A DNA stretch of 11,519 bases from Deltaproteobacteria bacterium (GTDB lineage Bacteria; Desulfobacterota; DSM-4660; Desulfatiglandales; HGW-15), in assembly GCA_030671095.1 (NCBI GenBank), contig DAOVAK010000040.1:1-11519 (forward strand). Direction: 5' to 3'. Position 1 is the stretch's first letter; every line of letters begins with the position of its first letter. The notes beneath the pieces were generated by a model. That model saw only the letters and a program-made list of their open reading frames with translations. It did not search any database and was not told where the DNA came from. The translations under genes and the position numbers were made by a program. This document shows positions 1 through 7,157 of the stretch, piece by piece.

Positions 1-285
1 GACAATGGTCACAGCTTGCCAGAACCCGAACAACCACCCATAGACGATGGCCTTTCCCCCGGTTCCCGGAACCAGCGCCAGTCCCATGTAAATACCGAAG
101 CCGACAGCGAAGGAATGCCATGGGTTGAGGGAAATGTATGCGCGGAAGCGGCTCTCCTGATCGGCGAGTTCCTCGAGTGAGACATAATTTTTTACATACC
201 AGGCCAGCGCCGTCAGGAGAATGGCTGCGATCGCGAAGACAAGGAGCTTCCTCTTGCTTGGTCTTGTTGTCAGATGTGTGTTCAT
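1..285 (-). CDS. TVP38/TMEM64 (DedA-like, VTT-domain) membrane protein, N-terminal part
   Basis: This is an inner-membrane protein whose first 95 residues are visible; the rest runs off the left window edge. A short basic head (MNTHLTTRPSKRK) leads into a hydrophobic segment at about residues 14-29. A second hydrophobic stretch from about residue 58 carries VPGTGGKAIVYGWLFGFW, which matches the start of the VTT/SNARE-associated domain with its conserved P-G-T/G turn followed by a G-rich helix. Families of this type are linked to lipid scrambling or transport; the substrate here is unknown. Its ATG overlaps the TGA of the upstream metallophosphoesterase in an ATGA arrangement, so the two are probably translationally coupled and share the riboswitch-led transcript. 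The family call rests on the first membrane segments only. Confidence 0.75.
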   Translation of the reverse strand, partial: MNTHLTTRPSKRKLLVFAIAAILLTALAWYVKNYVSLEELADQESRFRAYISLNPWHSFAVGFGIYMGLALVPGTGGKAIVYGWLFGFWQAVTIV

Positions 286-1190
286 GATGGAGAAAATCCA
301 GAACCGGGATCTCCGGCATCGAACGCTCGCCCCGGACGGGGAAAGATGTGCTTGCTGAACGGAACGAACTTACCCGCCTCCTCCAAATACAGGTAATGGG
401 TTACGGTGAGGGTCTGCGAGCCTGCCTCGATCAGGTTGAACGTATTCTCGTCGCGTTCCCGTCCTTTACCGCGGCTGGATGTGGTGGTTCCGCACTGAAC
501 GATGATGACCCCGCGGTCGCGGTGATGTCCGGGAAAGAAGTCCAGCGAGCTCCCGATATAGGACCGGTGCAGGTGTCCGCCCAGGATCATCTCGACCTTT
601 TGCTCGACAAAGCAGTCGATGGCGCGCCGTGCCCCGGGCATCGCGATATCGAAGACGCGGTCGTGTCCGGGTGCAAAATGATGGTGGGCAACAACGATGC
701 GTGTCATGTCCTTAGGCACAGCGGCAAAGGTCTCCTCGCAATGGCGGAGTTGATGGGGATAAATTCGGCCGTTAGCGATGCTGTGCCGTGGCGCGGTGGA
801 GTCGAGACCAACCAGCACGACGTTGCCGACACGCAGTACCGGATTGAGATCGGGCGTGATGATTTCGCAGTACAGAGCGTGTGGTTTGAAGAGGCGCTCG
901 AAGATCCGCCACAGCGGGACGTCGTGGTTGCCGGGAATCACGAGCATCGGGAGGTCCCCCATGCGGTCGAAGAACTGCCGGGCCTCCTTGAACTGGTAAC
1001 GCTTGGCCCGCTGTGTCAGGTCGCCACTCACCACCATGGCGTCGGGGGTGAGTGACTGGATGGTTTCCATCAGGACCTCCGCAACCGCAGGCACGAATGG
1101 TGGTCCGAAATGCAGGTCGGATATGTGAAGGATTCTGGTCGTCGTCACTATGAAATCATCCCATCGATTTACCTCTGCAGCCATTGCCAT
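282..1190 (-). CDS. CpdA-like calcineurin-type metallophosphoesterase
   Basis: This 302-residue cytosolic metallophosphoesterase carries the full metal-binding signature in order: D25-L-H27 (HISDLHFG), G56-D57 (SGDLTQR), G87-N88-H89-D90, AHHH near residue 170 and GGHLH near 205. The pattern resembles class III cyclic nucleotide phosphodiesterases such as CpdA, so a phosphodiester substrate is likely; cAMP specificity is a guess. No clear Shine-Dalgarno precedes the first ATG. A GTG at residue 15, just before the first beta strand (VTTTRILHISD), would give a more typical N-terminus and sits about 10 nt after a GGGA, so the true start may be near 1148. The gene follows the GEMM-like riboswitch and its stop overlaps the start of the TVP38-type gene by four bases. 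Confidence 0.9.
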   Translation of the reverse strand: MAMAAEVNRWDDFIVTTTRILHISDLHFGPPFVPAVAEVLMETIQSLTPDAMVVSGDLTQRAKRYQFKEARQFFDRMGDLPMLVIPGNHDVPLWRIFERLFKPHALYCEIITPDLNPVLRVGNVVLVGLDSTAPRHSIANGRIYPHQLRHCEETFAAVPKDMTRIVVAHHHFAPGHDRVFDIAMPGARRAIDCFVEQKVEMILGGHLHRSYIGSSLDFFPGHHRDRGVIIVQCGTTTSSRGKGRERDENTFNLIEAGSQTLTVTHYLYLEEAGKFVPFSKHIFPRPGRAFDAGDPGSGFSPS

Positions 1191-1249
1191 GCTGCCAGAA
1201 GATGAGGCACGAGGGTACTGACAACTTTAATCCTGGCGAACGCCGATTT

Positions 1250-1267
1250 CCGTGCTCCGGCAGCACG
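1250..1267 (-). other. Stem-loop after the riboswitch, candidate expression platform
   Basis: The minus strand has CGTGCT-GCCGG-AGCACG, a six-pair hairpin between the riboswitch and the metallophosphoesterase start. An overlapping pairing of GCAG (1269-1272) with CTGC is mutually exclusive with it, so it could take part in switching. No U-tract follows, so it is not a classical intrinsic terminator. A compact GGCG-TTC-GCC hairpin follows it. The rest of the 1191-1632 gap, apart from the riboswitch, its promoter and a doubtful small ORF, shows nothing I can assign. Confidence 0.35.
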
Positions 1268-1274
1268 CTACTGC

Positions 1275-1371
1275 TTCGGCCCAAGGTCTTATTGGGGAAG
1301 TATAGTTCGGATAAAGCGGGTATCGACCCGTAGCTTTCCGTCCCTGCCTCGCGGCAGGTTTGGCTTTATCT
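1275..1371 (-). promoter_or_regulatory. GEMM-I-like cyclic dinucleotide riboswitch
   Basis: On the minus strand the core reads CCAAACC, a six-pair stem CCTGCC/GGCAGG (1353-1358 with 1343-1348) closed by a GCGA GNRA tetraloop, then GGACGGAAAGC and ACGGGTC. This is the hallmark order of the class I c-di-GMP riboswitch: AAACC, GNRA-capped P2, GGGACGCAAAGC, then P3 beginning CGGGTC. A GACC at 1285-1288 can close P3, and GCCGAAGC follows, as in the 3' end of the class. Two departures from the usual sequence, C at 1363 and G at 1338, look compensatory. The usual tetraloop-receptor sequence in P3 is shortened. An 8-bp helix, 1363-1370 with 1310-1317, could form an alternative fold. It leads the metallophosphoesterase operon. 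The exact ligand is not proven. Confidence 0.65.
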
Positions 1372-1380
1372 TATTTGTTT

Positions 1381-1389
1381 ATTATATCA
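1381..1389 (-). promoter_or_regulatory. Extended -10 promoter for the riboswitch operon
   Basis: The minus strand reads TGA-TATAAT: a perfect -10 hexamer (1381-1386) with the TG of an extended -10 element (1388-1389). The -35 at 17 nt spacing is poor (TTCATG). Predicted transcription start is near 1374, three bases before the riboswitch core, which supports both calls. Confidence 0.6.
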
Positions 1390-1567
1390 CAATCTCCTAA
1401 CAACATGAATTGGTAATGATATTTTTTTTGGATATAGTAGTTTTCCAATCTGATAGAATGACTATTCATAGGTGTCCAGTGGATATCTCAAAAATTCACT
1501 CTAAAACGAAAAGTTGATATGCCTACTGTAATCTCTGGTTTCCAGAAGTCAGCATACCTATATATAA

Positions 1568-1711
1568 ATGAACCAAGACCCAGCAAATCTTAACGGAGAC
1601 GGTGAGTTTGGCGACATTGACATTTCTTTTATTCAGACAACTCCAGCCCTGCGCAATTCTTTAATAAATTCCTCGATGATTTCGTTGGAATCTGTTTTTA
1701 TGTTTTTTTGA
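1568..1711 (+). CDS. Small ORF with a single EF-hand-like calcium loop (doubtful)
   Basis: A 47-codon frame starts MNQDPANLNGDGEFGDIDIS. The stretch NLNGDGEFGDID matches the 12-residue EF-hand or dockerin-type loop (N, N, D-G, F, final D). Only the first 22 or so residues lie outside the antisense recombinase gene; the rest overlaps its 3' end and reads like a chance frame. A stop codon lies directly before the ATG, and no Shine-Dalgarno is visible. It may be the 5' stub of a gene disrupted by arrival of the recombinase element, or it may be chance. Confidence 0.2.
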   Translation: MNQDPANLNGDGEFGDIDISFIQTTPALRNSLINSSMISLESVFMFF

Positions 1712-2293
1712 GGCATCGCCAAGTCGTGTATAATTTCCCTCTGACGCTGGCACGCAACTTCACCATAGCTTAGAAAGGTTGTCAAAACTTTCTCATGTCC
1801 GAGGTTCTGACTCCATGCTTTGAACTCTTCTGGGGTCTTACAGACTTCTTGGCCGAGTTGGACAAGGGTATTCCTAAAGCTATGAGGGTTGAAATACGGT
1901 AGACCAGCACCGGAAAAGGATTCACGAAAGATCTTGCGAATTGGATTGGCAGTACTCCAGTGCTTCCTTGCCAGCCCTGCTACTTCAAATTGGCAAGGAG
2001 GCCCCAGCGCAACGCGAGTTGCCGGGAATAGTGGATCATCATTGCCCCATAATTTCTTGTCCCGGAGATATGACACCCACTTCGTAACAATCTCGTGAAT
2101 TTCCTCGCCCACCGGAAAGAAGAAGGTGTTGAAGGTTTTGCTGAATTTCGTCTTAACTTCCCGTGCATCCTGATTAACATAACCAGCAATTAGATCTACA
2201 TGTTTCAGCTTCATCGAAGTAATGGCACTATCTCTCGCACCAGTCAGAAGTGTGAATGTCACCAAAGCACGGTTACGACGCTCTATTTCTGTA

Positions 2294-2297
2294 CTAG
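2294..2297. repeat. Target-site duplication CTAG, left copy
   Basis: This is one of two CTAG direct repeats bordering the MITE-like element. Removing the element and one copy restores the recombinase reading frame. Confidence 0.8.
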
Positions 2298-2442
2298 GAG
2301 CCTGCCGGACTTAGTGAATTTGAAATTCATAACATATTGATATAACAGGAAATGTTCAAGGTAATACGAAACTTACTGCTTGTGTTATTTATTGCAATAG
2401 CAAGCACTTACAGTTTTGGAATGTTGTAAGTCCGACAGACTC
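2298..2442. mobile_element. 145-bp MITE-like non-autonomous insertion
   Basis: The element has 16-bp terminal inverted repeats, GAGCCTGCCGGACTTA (2298-2313) against the complement of TAAGTCCGACAGACTC (2427-2442), differing at two positions, both transitions. The interior is AT-rich and encodes nothing. Direct CTAG repeats flank it (2294-2297 and 2443-2446). Excising the element plus one CTAG rejoins the recombinase frame as PAS-TEIERRNRA, which shows that CTAG is the target duplication. Because CTAG is its own complement, the inverted repeats can be drawn four bases longer. The parent IS family is not identified; a CTAG-type target is reminiscent of some IS5-group elements. Confidence 0.85.
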
Positions 2443-2446
2443 CTAG
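2443..2446. repeat. Target-site duplication CTAG, right copy
   Basis: This is the second CTAG direct repeat. The neighbouring bases (A before the left copy, C after the right copy) do not extend the match, so four bases is the full duplication. Confidence 0.8.
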
Positions 2447-3149
2447 CTGGCATAGTATTGATGACGTGTTTGATCTGTTCCATGGTCGGTACTTTTTGTT
2501 GCCGTTTTGCTGTAGCGATTCGGGTGTCCTTATCTGACAGGTTGAAATACTCAGCATCAGAATATTGAATGCGTGACTTGTAGCCCGGTTGCTGTGCCAG
2601 CCACTGGAAGAATCGTTTGAGTTGGGTGAGGGTAGAATGCAGGGTCGCCTTGCTTAATATTTTTCCGGATTGCTGCCCCTTTTGCTCGGCAAGGTGATTC
2701 TTGAAAGCAATTGCCTATTCAAAGTGAAATGCCTTGAAATCCCGAAATTTGGCGTAAACCTCAAAGCGATTCAAAGCTTTCGCAGCCGCATCAACTGTTG
2801 GCTCACTGTGACGTTTGGCTTCCTTCAAAAAAGCGAAATACTTACGCTTGATCCGCTCATTAGTTGGGTTGTGCTTTTTCATGGTTTGATGCTCCTTCTC
2901 TCAAGTCACTGTTTACGGTAGGGTTGGTACTCTCAACTAATCCGCACCATCCAGTTAAAGGAGAGCAATTCCCCATGGTTCCAGACCGGAATTACCTCCT
3001 GTGATCAGGATGACTACTGTTGGCGAACCAATTGTGTCCAATGACTTCTGGTTTGTTTATTTGAGGTCGTTTAGTATGGAAAAAAGGATTGCCAGAACGC
3101 CTCTTTGAAAAATTTTGCCTCGAGCCGGATTAAGGAGAGACAGCAGCAA

Positions 3150-4157
3150 TTAGCTAAGGCTTGTAGCAGTGACCTTCTCCTCAAGATCTCTGACAATTGC
3201 CTGATTGAATTGCACACCCTCAAAGCATTCAGCCTCTTCCAATCCCCCCGGCGAAAACACATTGATTTCCATGAGTTTTTCGTCGACGATATCTAGGCCG
3301 ACAAAGTACATGCCGTCTTGATTGAGCTTTGGTTTAATCAGTTCTGTGATCCGCAGCATTGGTTCGGAGATCTCTGCTTTGCTCGCCGAGGCGCCAGCAG
3401 TGATATTACTTCGGATATCCTCTCCTCTCCGCACCCGATGAATTGCACCATAATGGCCTTTCACCTTTAACGGTATGCCATTGAGCAAAAAGAGTCGCGT
3501 ATCACCCTGAGATGCACCTGGCAAATACTCTTGAGCGATCACATAACCGTCCCGCAAAACCGCCTCAAGCATCTGGTTCATATTAGGACGATCTTCTGGT
3601 CGACAAAGAAAGACGTTGCGGCCACCCGAACCATAAAGTGGCTTGAGGACAATGGTCCCCTGTTCATCGGCAAAGCGCTTAACATCCTGCTGTGAACGGG
3701 TAATAAGGGTCTTTGGCCGGACCTCCTCAGGGAACATGTGGAGATAAAGTTTGTTCACCGCTCCAGCAAGACCATCTGGGTCGTTGAAAACAAGAACCCC
3801 ATGGCGTTTAGCAAGTCGGCCGAAGTTAATTCCTGCTAATCGGGCCCAGGGCCGGGTTATCGCGTCCTCTGCAGGGTCGTTACGAAGAAAGAGGATGTCA
3901 AGTTCATCAATGGTAATGCGTGTAGACGGAGCATCCTTTCCCTGGGCCGCTTTCAGATAAGCCCTGGTGGAACGGTATCTTCTTGGCGGCACGCGTCTTG
4001 CCCAAGCATGGACGTTTTCGTCCGGATCGTAAGCAAAATCACTCACATTGACATACCATACTTCATGGCCACGGTTGGTGGCGACCATGGCAAGATGAGT
4101 GGTCGTATATGTCGGCAACTCGGTATCAAGGTTATTCACCACAAAGCCGATCTTCAT
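3150..4157 (-). CDS. GshB-like ATP-grasp ligase of an amidoligase operon
   Basis: This 335-residue cytosolic ATP-grasp enzyme closely resembles prokaryotic glutathione synthetase. It has NDP-x-GLA-x-x-x-NKLY near residues 124-136, the ATP-binding VLKPLYGSGGRNVF loop, AQEYLPG, a GEDIRSNITAGASAS basic/glycine-rich loop, and a metal-binding end VGLDIVDEKLMEINVFSPGG. It would join a carboxylate to an amine through an acyl phosphate; the substrate is unknown and need not be glutathione. The start at 4157 is chosen because GGAGGAG lies four bases before it; an upstream in-frame ATG at 4199 has no such site. It overlaps the 3' end of the DUF1704 gene by 26 bases, placing its ribosome binding site inside that gene. 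It is the last gene of a three-gene operon whose other members are a peptidase-like and an amidohydrolase-like protein. Confidence 0.9.
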   Translation of the reverse strand: MKIGFVVNNLDTELPTYTTTHLAMVATNRGHEVWYVNVSDFAYDPDENVHAWARRVPPRRYRSTRAYLKAAQGKDAPSTRITIDELDILFLRNDPAEDAITRPWARLAGINFGRLAKRHGVLVFNDPDGLAGAVNKLYLHMFPEEVRPKTLITRSQQDVKRFADEQGTIVLKPLYGSGGRNVFLCRPEDRPNMNQMLEAVLRDGYVIAQEYLPGASQGDTRLFLLNGIPLKVKGHYGAIHRVRRGEDIRSNITAGASASKAEISEPMLRITELIKPKLNQDGMYFVGLDIVDEKLMEINVFSPGGLEEAECFEGVQFNQAIVRDLEEKVTATSLS

Positions 4158-6048
4158 TTGTCTCCTCCATATACATTGTTTTGAGATAGGGCTTCTCACG
4201 CAACCTTTGTAGTCTTTTCTTGCTTAAGGGATGGTCGAGATAACGGGGATGGAGCAAAGGTGGTTTCAAAACCTTGCGCCATCGAAGCTCCTCGACTATG
4301 GGCAGGAACTCAAGGGATATCTTGCCGATAAACAATGCTTCAAGGGAACCATTGTTTTTCAGGTAGTTGATAAGTCGTATCAGGCCACGAAGGTATACCT
4401 GGTCCTTTGTATATCCACCGCCGCGATACACCCGCATTGTGATGGTAAAGGCGGCATAGGGCTGAAATTCAAGGTCATAATGGAGAAGGCGAAAGGTCTC
4501 TATAAAGTCGGCCCCTGACTCCAGGCAATGAACGGCCAAAACACGACCGGCCAGCATACGTAATCGAGACGGTTTGAGACCTCCAACCAGGAACTCTGAG
4601 CAGACCGCCAAGCCCTCCTGAAGCTCTTCATAACCAGCCATGCCGGCATATAGCAGACTCAATGGCTGCTGGAAGCCGTTGTAATAAGTAACTACATGGG
4701 TGCCGATTTCATGCTGCAGACATGCTTCGACTCTCTCCTCAGCAATATGGGTACTGGAACTGATGAAAAGATTCCCATGGGAGACCAAAATGCCTGATAT
4801 ATCGTCACGTACCGTAACCTGGACAGAGAGGGACGGGTAATAGTCAAGCTCCTGTCGGGCACGCTGGGAAAACTCCTCTGGTGTGAGACTGCGGCTCGAT
4901 GAGGGACTGGCAGTTTGAGGGAAATCGTTCAGTATCCCCTGGGCAGTGGCAAGAAGTTGATCATCGACCTTGCCGAACAGCTGTATGCTCCCATGGAGGA
5001 AACGCGGCGTGGAACGGTCTCCGTAAAGAGTGATCTGCCGGTCAAGTTCGTCACGCTTTTCAGCAAATAAGCGACTCAGAGTTGGATCCTCAATGCGTTC
5101 AAGTGGAATCTTATACAGTTTTCGTTTGAGTAAAGCCGGATCGACTGTCCGAGGGCGATAGTGGAACTCAGGTTCAGCATTATAGTGGCTCCGTTTGAAG
5201 TTCTGCCATGCCGCCGCCGAATTCACCGGTGTCACATGTAGGAGTAAATCAAAGTTCTCACTGATTGTTGCCAGACGCTGGTCCGTTTCCCAAACGGCAC
5301 GGGTCATGGCCCGCCTTCCCAGTTCATAATGGTGAGCCGGTCGATAGGAGGTGTATTCGCGGGTAAAGGAGTAAAAGGTCTGCTTAAGGGCACGTGTTAA
5401 GCCGCGATGGATGGCTCGCAAGGCAAAGGGGAAGACATCTCCGGTTTCACTGTTACAGTATAGTGGATGGATCTCTATACCCAATACAGTACAGTTAAGT
5501 TGGCGGGCCTGTTGAGCGGTTAAAAGAGGTTTCAATCCCGGCGGAGCGAAGTTTTCCCTGTAACTGAGATGAACTTGGGCGCTTTCGCCGCGCAGCTTAA
5601 CAGCGAGGAGGCTGTTTTCTAGAATCTCCAAAACCGGGGTTGGGGCATGGCGGGAGGAAGCGACAATACGAAAAACAGGTTTCGGGAGTCTACTTTCATC
5701 CTGCCTCTGTTCTATTGATTCAGGAGATGAGCAGAGTTCCACGAGTAAGAATGATCCGAATACATCCGCCAATGTACGAATTATTTTTTTTACCAGATGT
5801 GACAGAGAGTGATGGATGTTTGGGCTGCCGGAGGCAAGGAGATAGGAGGCCTCTCCCAAAACTAAACGCTCGGTGGCCGAGTCGGGCCGGAGTGGCGGTT
5901 GCCGGTAGACACACAAGAAGGGGAGCTGCCGATCAATATGGACCCGGCCCCATTCCGGTAAATTTCTTCTCACCTTGCTGTTACGGGCAAGTTGAGCAAC
6001 TATTGCTGAGATCAGCTTATCGGGAATTTTTGCCTCGGCATTGGACAT
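4132..6048 (-). CDS. DUF1704 / QEGLA-motif zinc peptidase-like protein
   Basis: This 638-residue protein carries the signature of the family annotated as flavohemoglobin expression-modulating QEGLA motif proteins. The motif H446-E447-I-G-T-H451 is an HExxxH zinc site, and Q477-E478-G-L-A supplies the probable third ligand, E478, some 27 residues later, as in MATCAP-type metallopeptidases. The region before about residue 300 is long and not recognised. No signal peptide or membrane segment is visible, so it is probably cytosolic. The gene starts two bases after the stop of the amidohydrolase gene and overlaps the ATP-grasp gene, so all three are surely co-transcribed. The historical link to flavohemoglobin is weak; a role in trimming or releasing a ligase-made peptide is a better guess from context. 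Confidence 0.88.
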   Translation of the reverse strand: MSNAEAKIPDKLISAIVAQLARNSKVRRNLPEWGRVHIDRQLPFLCVYRQPPLRPDSATERLVLGEASYLLASGSPNIHHSLSHLVKKIIRTLADVFGSFLLVELCSSPESIEQRQDESRLPKPVFRIVASSRHAPTPVLEILENSLLAVKLRGESAQVHLSYRENFAPPGLKPLLTAQQARQLNCTVLGIEIHPLYCNSETGDVFPFALRAIHRGLTRALKQTFYSFTREYTSYRPAHHYELGRRAMTRAVWETDQRLATISENFDLLLHVTPVNSAAAWQNFKRSHYNAEPEFHYRPRTVDPALLKRKLYKIPLERIEDPTLSRLFAEKRDELDRQITLYGDRSTPRFLHGSIQLFGKVDDQLLATAQGILNDFPQTASPSSSRSLTPEEFSQRARQELDYYPSLSVQVTVRDDISGILVSHGNLFISSSTHIAEERVEACLQHEIGTHVVTYYNGFQQPLSLLYAGMAGYEELQEGLAVCSEFLVGGLKPSRLRMLAGRVLAVHCLESGADFIETFRLLHYDLEFQPYAAFTITMRVYRGGGYTKDQVYLRGLIRLINYLKNNGSLEALFIGKISLEFLPIVEELRWRKVLKPPLLHPRYLDHPLSKKRLQRLREKPYLKTMYMEETNEDRLCGE

Positions 6049-6050
6049 TG

Positions 6051-6842
6051 TTAGATTACCTGGGCCAATGTTTTGATAATACCGGGAATCGTCGCCAACA
6101 GGGCTTCACGAATCGCCTGGATCTGAATGGGATCTCCTTGCCCACTATACTCGTCCATAAAAAATTTCTTGACCTCAATGGCCAGGACGCAGGCCGAGTC
6201 TGGAAATCGACTATGCACCCACTGGGGAAAATACCGCCCCCTGAATTTCACGTTCTCCCTCACATCAAGATGGCGGCCGAGAAAGTCGAAGTTCCATAAC
6301 TCATTGATGAAGCGATCAACCACAGGACTCCATCGTTGGCGATTCATGGTCCCTGTGCCTATATTAATTTCCGGATTAAGTTCAATGTTCTCGGGCGGAG
6401 CATGAGGGCCCTGCCTGCGGTAGTTATAGGTGTGGAGGTCAAAAACAACGAACTTGTCATGCCGCTGCTGAAATGTTTTGAGGAGGGATTCCAGTTGTTG
6501 ATAAAAGGCATCATACTCTTCAAGCGAGTGTTGAATCATCTCTGCGGTGAGCGGCTTCCTCCAGACCTGCAACCCCCAAGCATCCACGGCTGTTTGATAT
6601 ACCGCCTCTTCCCGGCTCCGATTCAGATCCACCTCAAAACGGGAACGGCGAGGTAGTATAAAGTTGTCAGCGATACTTACCCAGGCATCGCTGAATGGGT
6701 CCTCCTCTCGGAGTCGAGTCGCCTCATCCAGGGCTATACGTTCTCGGAGTTCTTCTCGAAGATCATGGCCGGAGTGGAGGGCGACGGCGAAAATAGGACC
6801 CTCACCATTGTGGACATGCCAAAGCAAATCGTCTGAATGCAT
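6051..6842 (-). CDS. N-formylglutamate amidohydrolase family protein
   Basis: This 263-residue protein has the N-formylglutamate amidohydrolase layout: ALHSGHDLR at about residues 21-29 (putative metal-binding H23 and H26), DEATRLREEDPFSDAW near 39-54, SRFEVDLNRSREEAVY near 67-82, and a central VFDLHTYNYRR near 133-143. The classical enzyme removes formate from N-formylglutamate in histidine breakdown. There are no histidine-degradation genes here, so it more likely hydrolyses an amide or amidine in the product handled by the next two genes. AGAAGGGTG lies upstream of the ATG as a moderate ribosome binding site. It is the first gene of the operon, two bases before the DUF1704 gene. Confidence 0.88.
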   Translation of the reverse strand: MHSDDLLWHVHNGEGPIFAVALHSGHDLREELRERIALDEATRLREEDPFSDAWVSIADNFILPRRSRFEVDLNRSREEAVYQTAVDAWGLQVWRKPLTAEMIQHSLEEYDAFYQQLESLLKTFQQRHDKFVVFDLHTYNYRRQGPHAPPENIELNPEINIGTGTMNRQRWSPVVDRFINELWNFDFLGRHLDVRENVKFRGRYFPQWVHSRFPDSACVLAIEVKKFFMDEYSGQGDPIQIQAIREALLATIPGIIKTLAQVI

Positions 6843-6932
6843 AATGTTTCACCCTTCTCTGCGGAGGCCGTCCTTTGTTTCAGAGAGCACGCCGCATCAC
6901 ATAGATAAAGTGACATCGAGCATAATAATTAT

Positions 6933-6961
6933 ATTATAATACATTCAGACAAGAAGAAAAA
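6933..6961 (-). promoter_or_regulatory. Candidate promoter of the amidoligase operon
   Basis: A perfect TATAAT (6933-6938, minus strand) lies 17 nt from a weak -35 TTTTTC (6956-6961). It is in an AT-rich block at the very end of the SAP-domain gene, about 90 bases before the amidohydrolase start. The same AT-rich block offers other -10-like sequences, so the exact start is uncertain. Confidence 0.4.
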
Positions 6962-7088
6962 CCCCTGTCTGGAAACATGGAAAGTTCTCCTCCTTGCTCT
7001 GGATGGCGCGAATCAAATCAACTTTTTTCATCTTGCCGGGTTTAAGACCTAGCCTTTTGGCCTTTTCTTTCACTTCCATCATTTTCAT
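6945..7088 (-). CDS. Small SAP/Rho_N-like domain protein, probably C-terminally shortened
   Basis: A 47-codon gene begins MKMMEVKEKAKRLGLKPG after a strong AGGAGG seven bases upstream. Residues 4-31 match the helix-extended-helix of SAP/Rho_N-like nucleic-acid-binding domains, with the typical L-G-L-K-x-G-K-M-K-K-x-x-L-I-x-A-I-Q pattern. Relatives I recall continue after the NFPCF stretch into a Cys-rich tail with a CLWR-type ending. Here the tail is replaced by TGVFLLV and a stop in an AT-rich stretch, so the C-terminus may have been lost. It lies about 100 bases upstream of the amidohydrolase gene on the same strand and could be co-transcribed, though a promoter lies between. Its function is unknown. 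Confidence 0.6.
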   Translation of the reverse strand: MKMMEVKEKAKRLGLKPGKMKKVDLIRAIQSKEENFPCFQTGVFLLV

Positions 7089-7157
7089 AATCAATCCTCC
7101 TGCTTGACTTTGTATTCCCCTGCATCTGATTATTTATAAGACTCTTATTCTCTAAAA

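Larger units (their letters stand above)
1633..2882 (-). pseudogene. Tyrosine recombinase/integrase, disrupted by an amber codon and a MITE
   Basis: If the inserted element and one copy of its CTAG duplication are removed, a single 367-codon frame runs from an ATG at 2882 to TGA at 1633. It starts MKKHNPTNERIKRKY after an AAGGAG ribosome binding site. The N-terminal half is a SAM-like, Arg/Lys-rich core-binding region. The C-terminal half has the catalytic set in order: R in TGARDSA, H-x-x-R in NPHSFRN, GHEKVL, and the nucleophile Y in TFLSYGE. Two lesions kill it: TAG at codon 56 (2715-2717) and the insertion after codon 153, which also shifts the frame by 149 nt. The downstream piece retains all visible catalytic residues but lacks the DNA-binding N-terminus. 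It likely marks an old integrated element; I see no clear attachment-site repeats. Confidence 0.9.

Noticed and set aside
348..1055. A long plus-strand open frame opposite the metallophosphoesterase
   Set aside because: It is antisense to a gene with complete metallophosphoesterase motifs, and its translation shows no family signature.
1476..1492. A 17-bp near-repeat shared with 7384-7400 (CCAGTGG-A-T/C-ATCT-C/T-AAA)
   Set aside because: Two mismatches, no extension on either side and no matching element; too short to call an IS end or attachment site.
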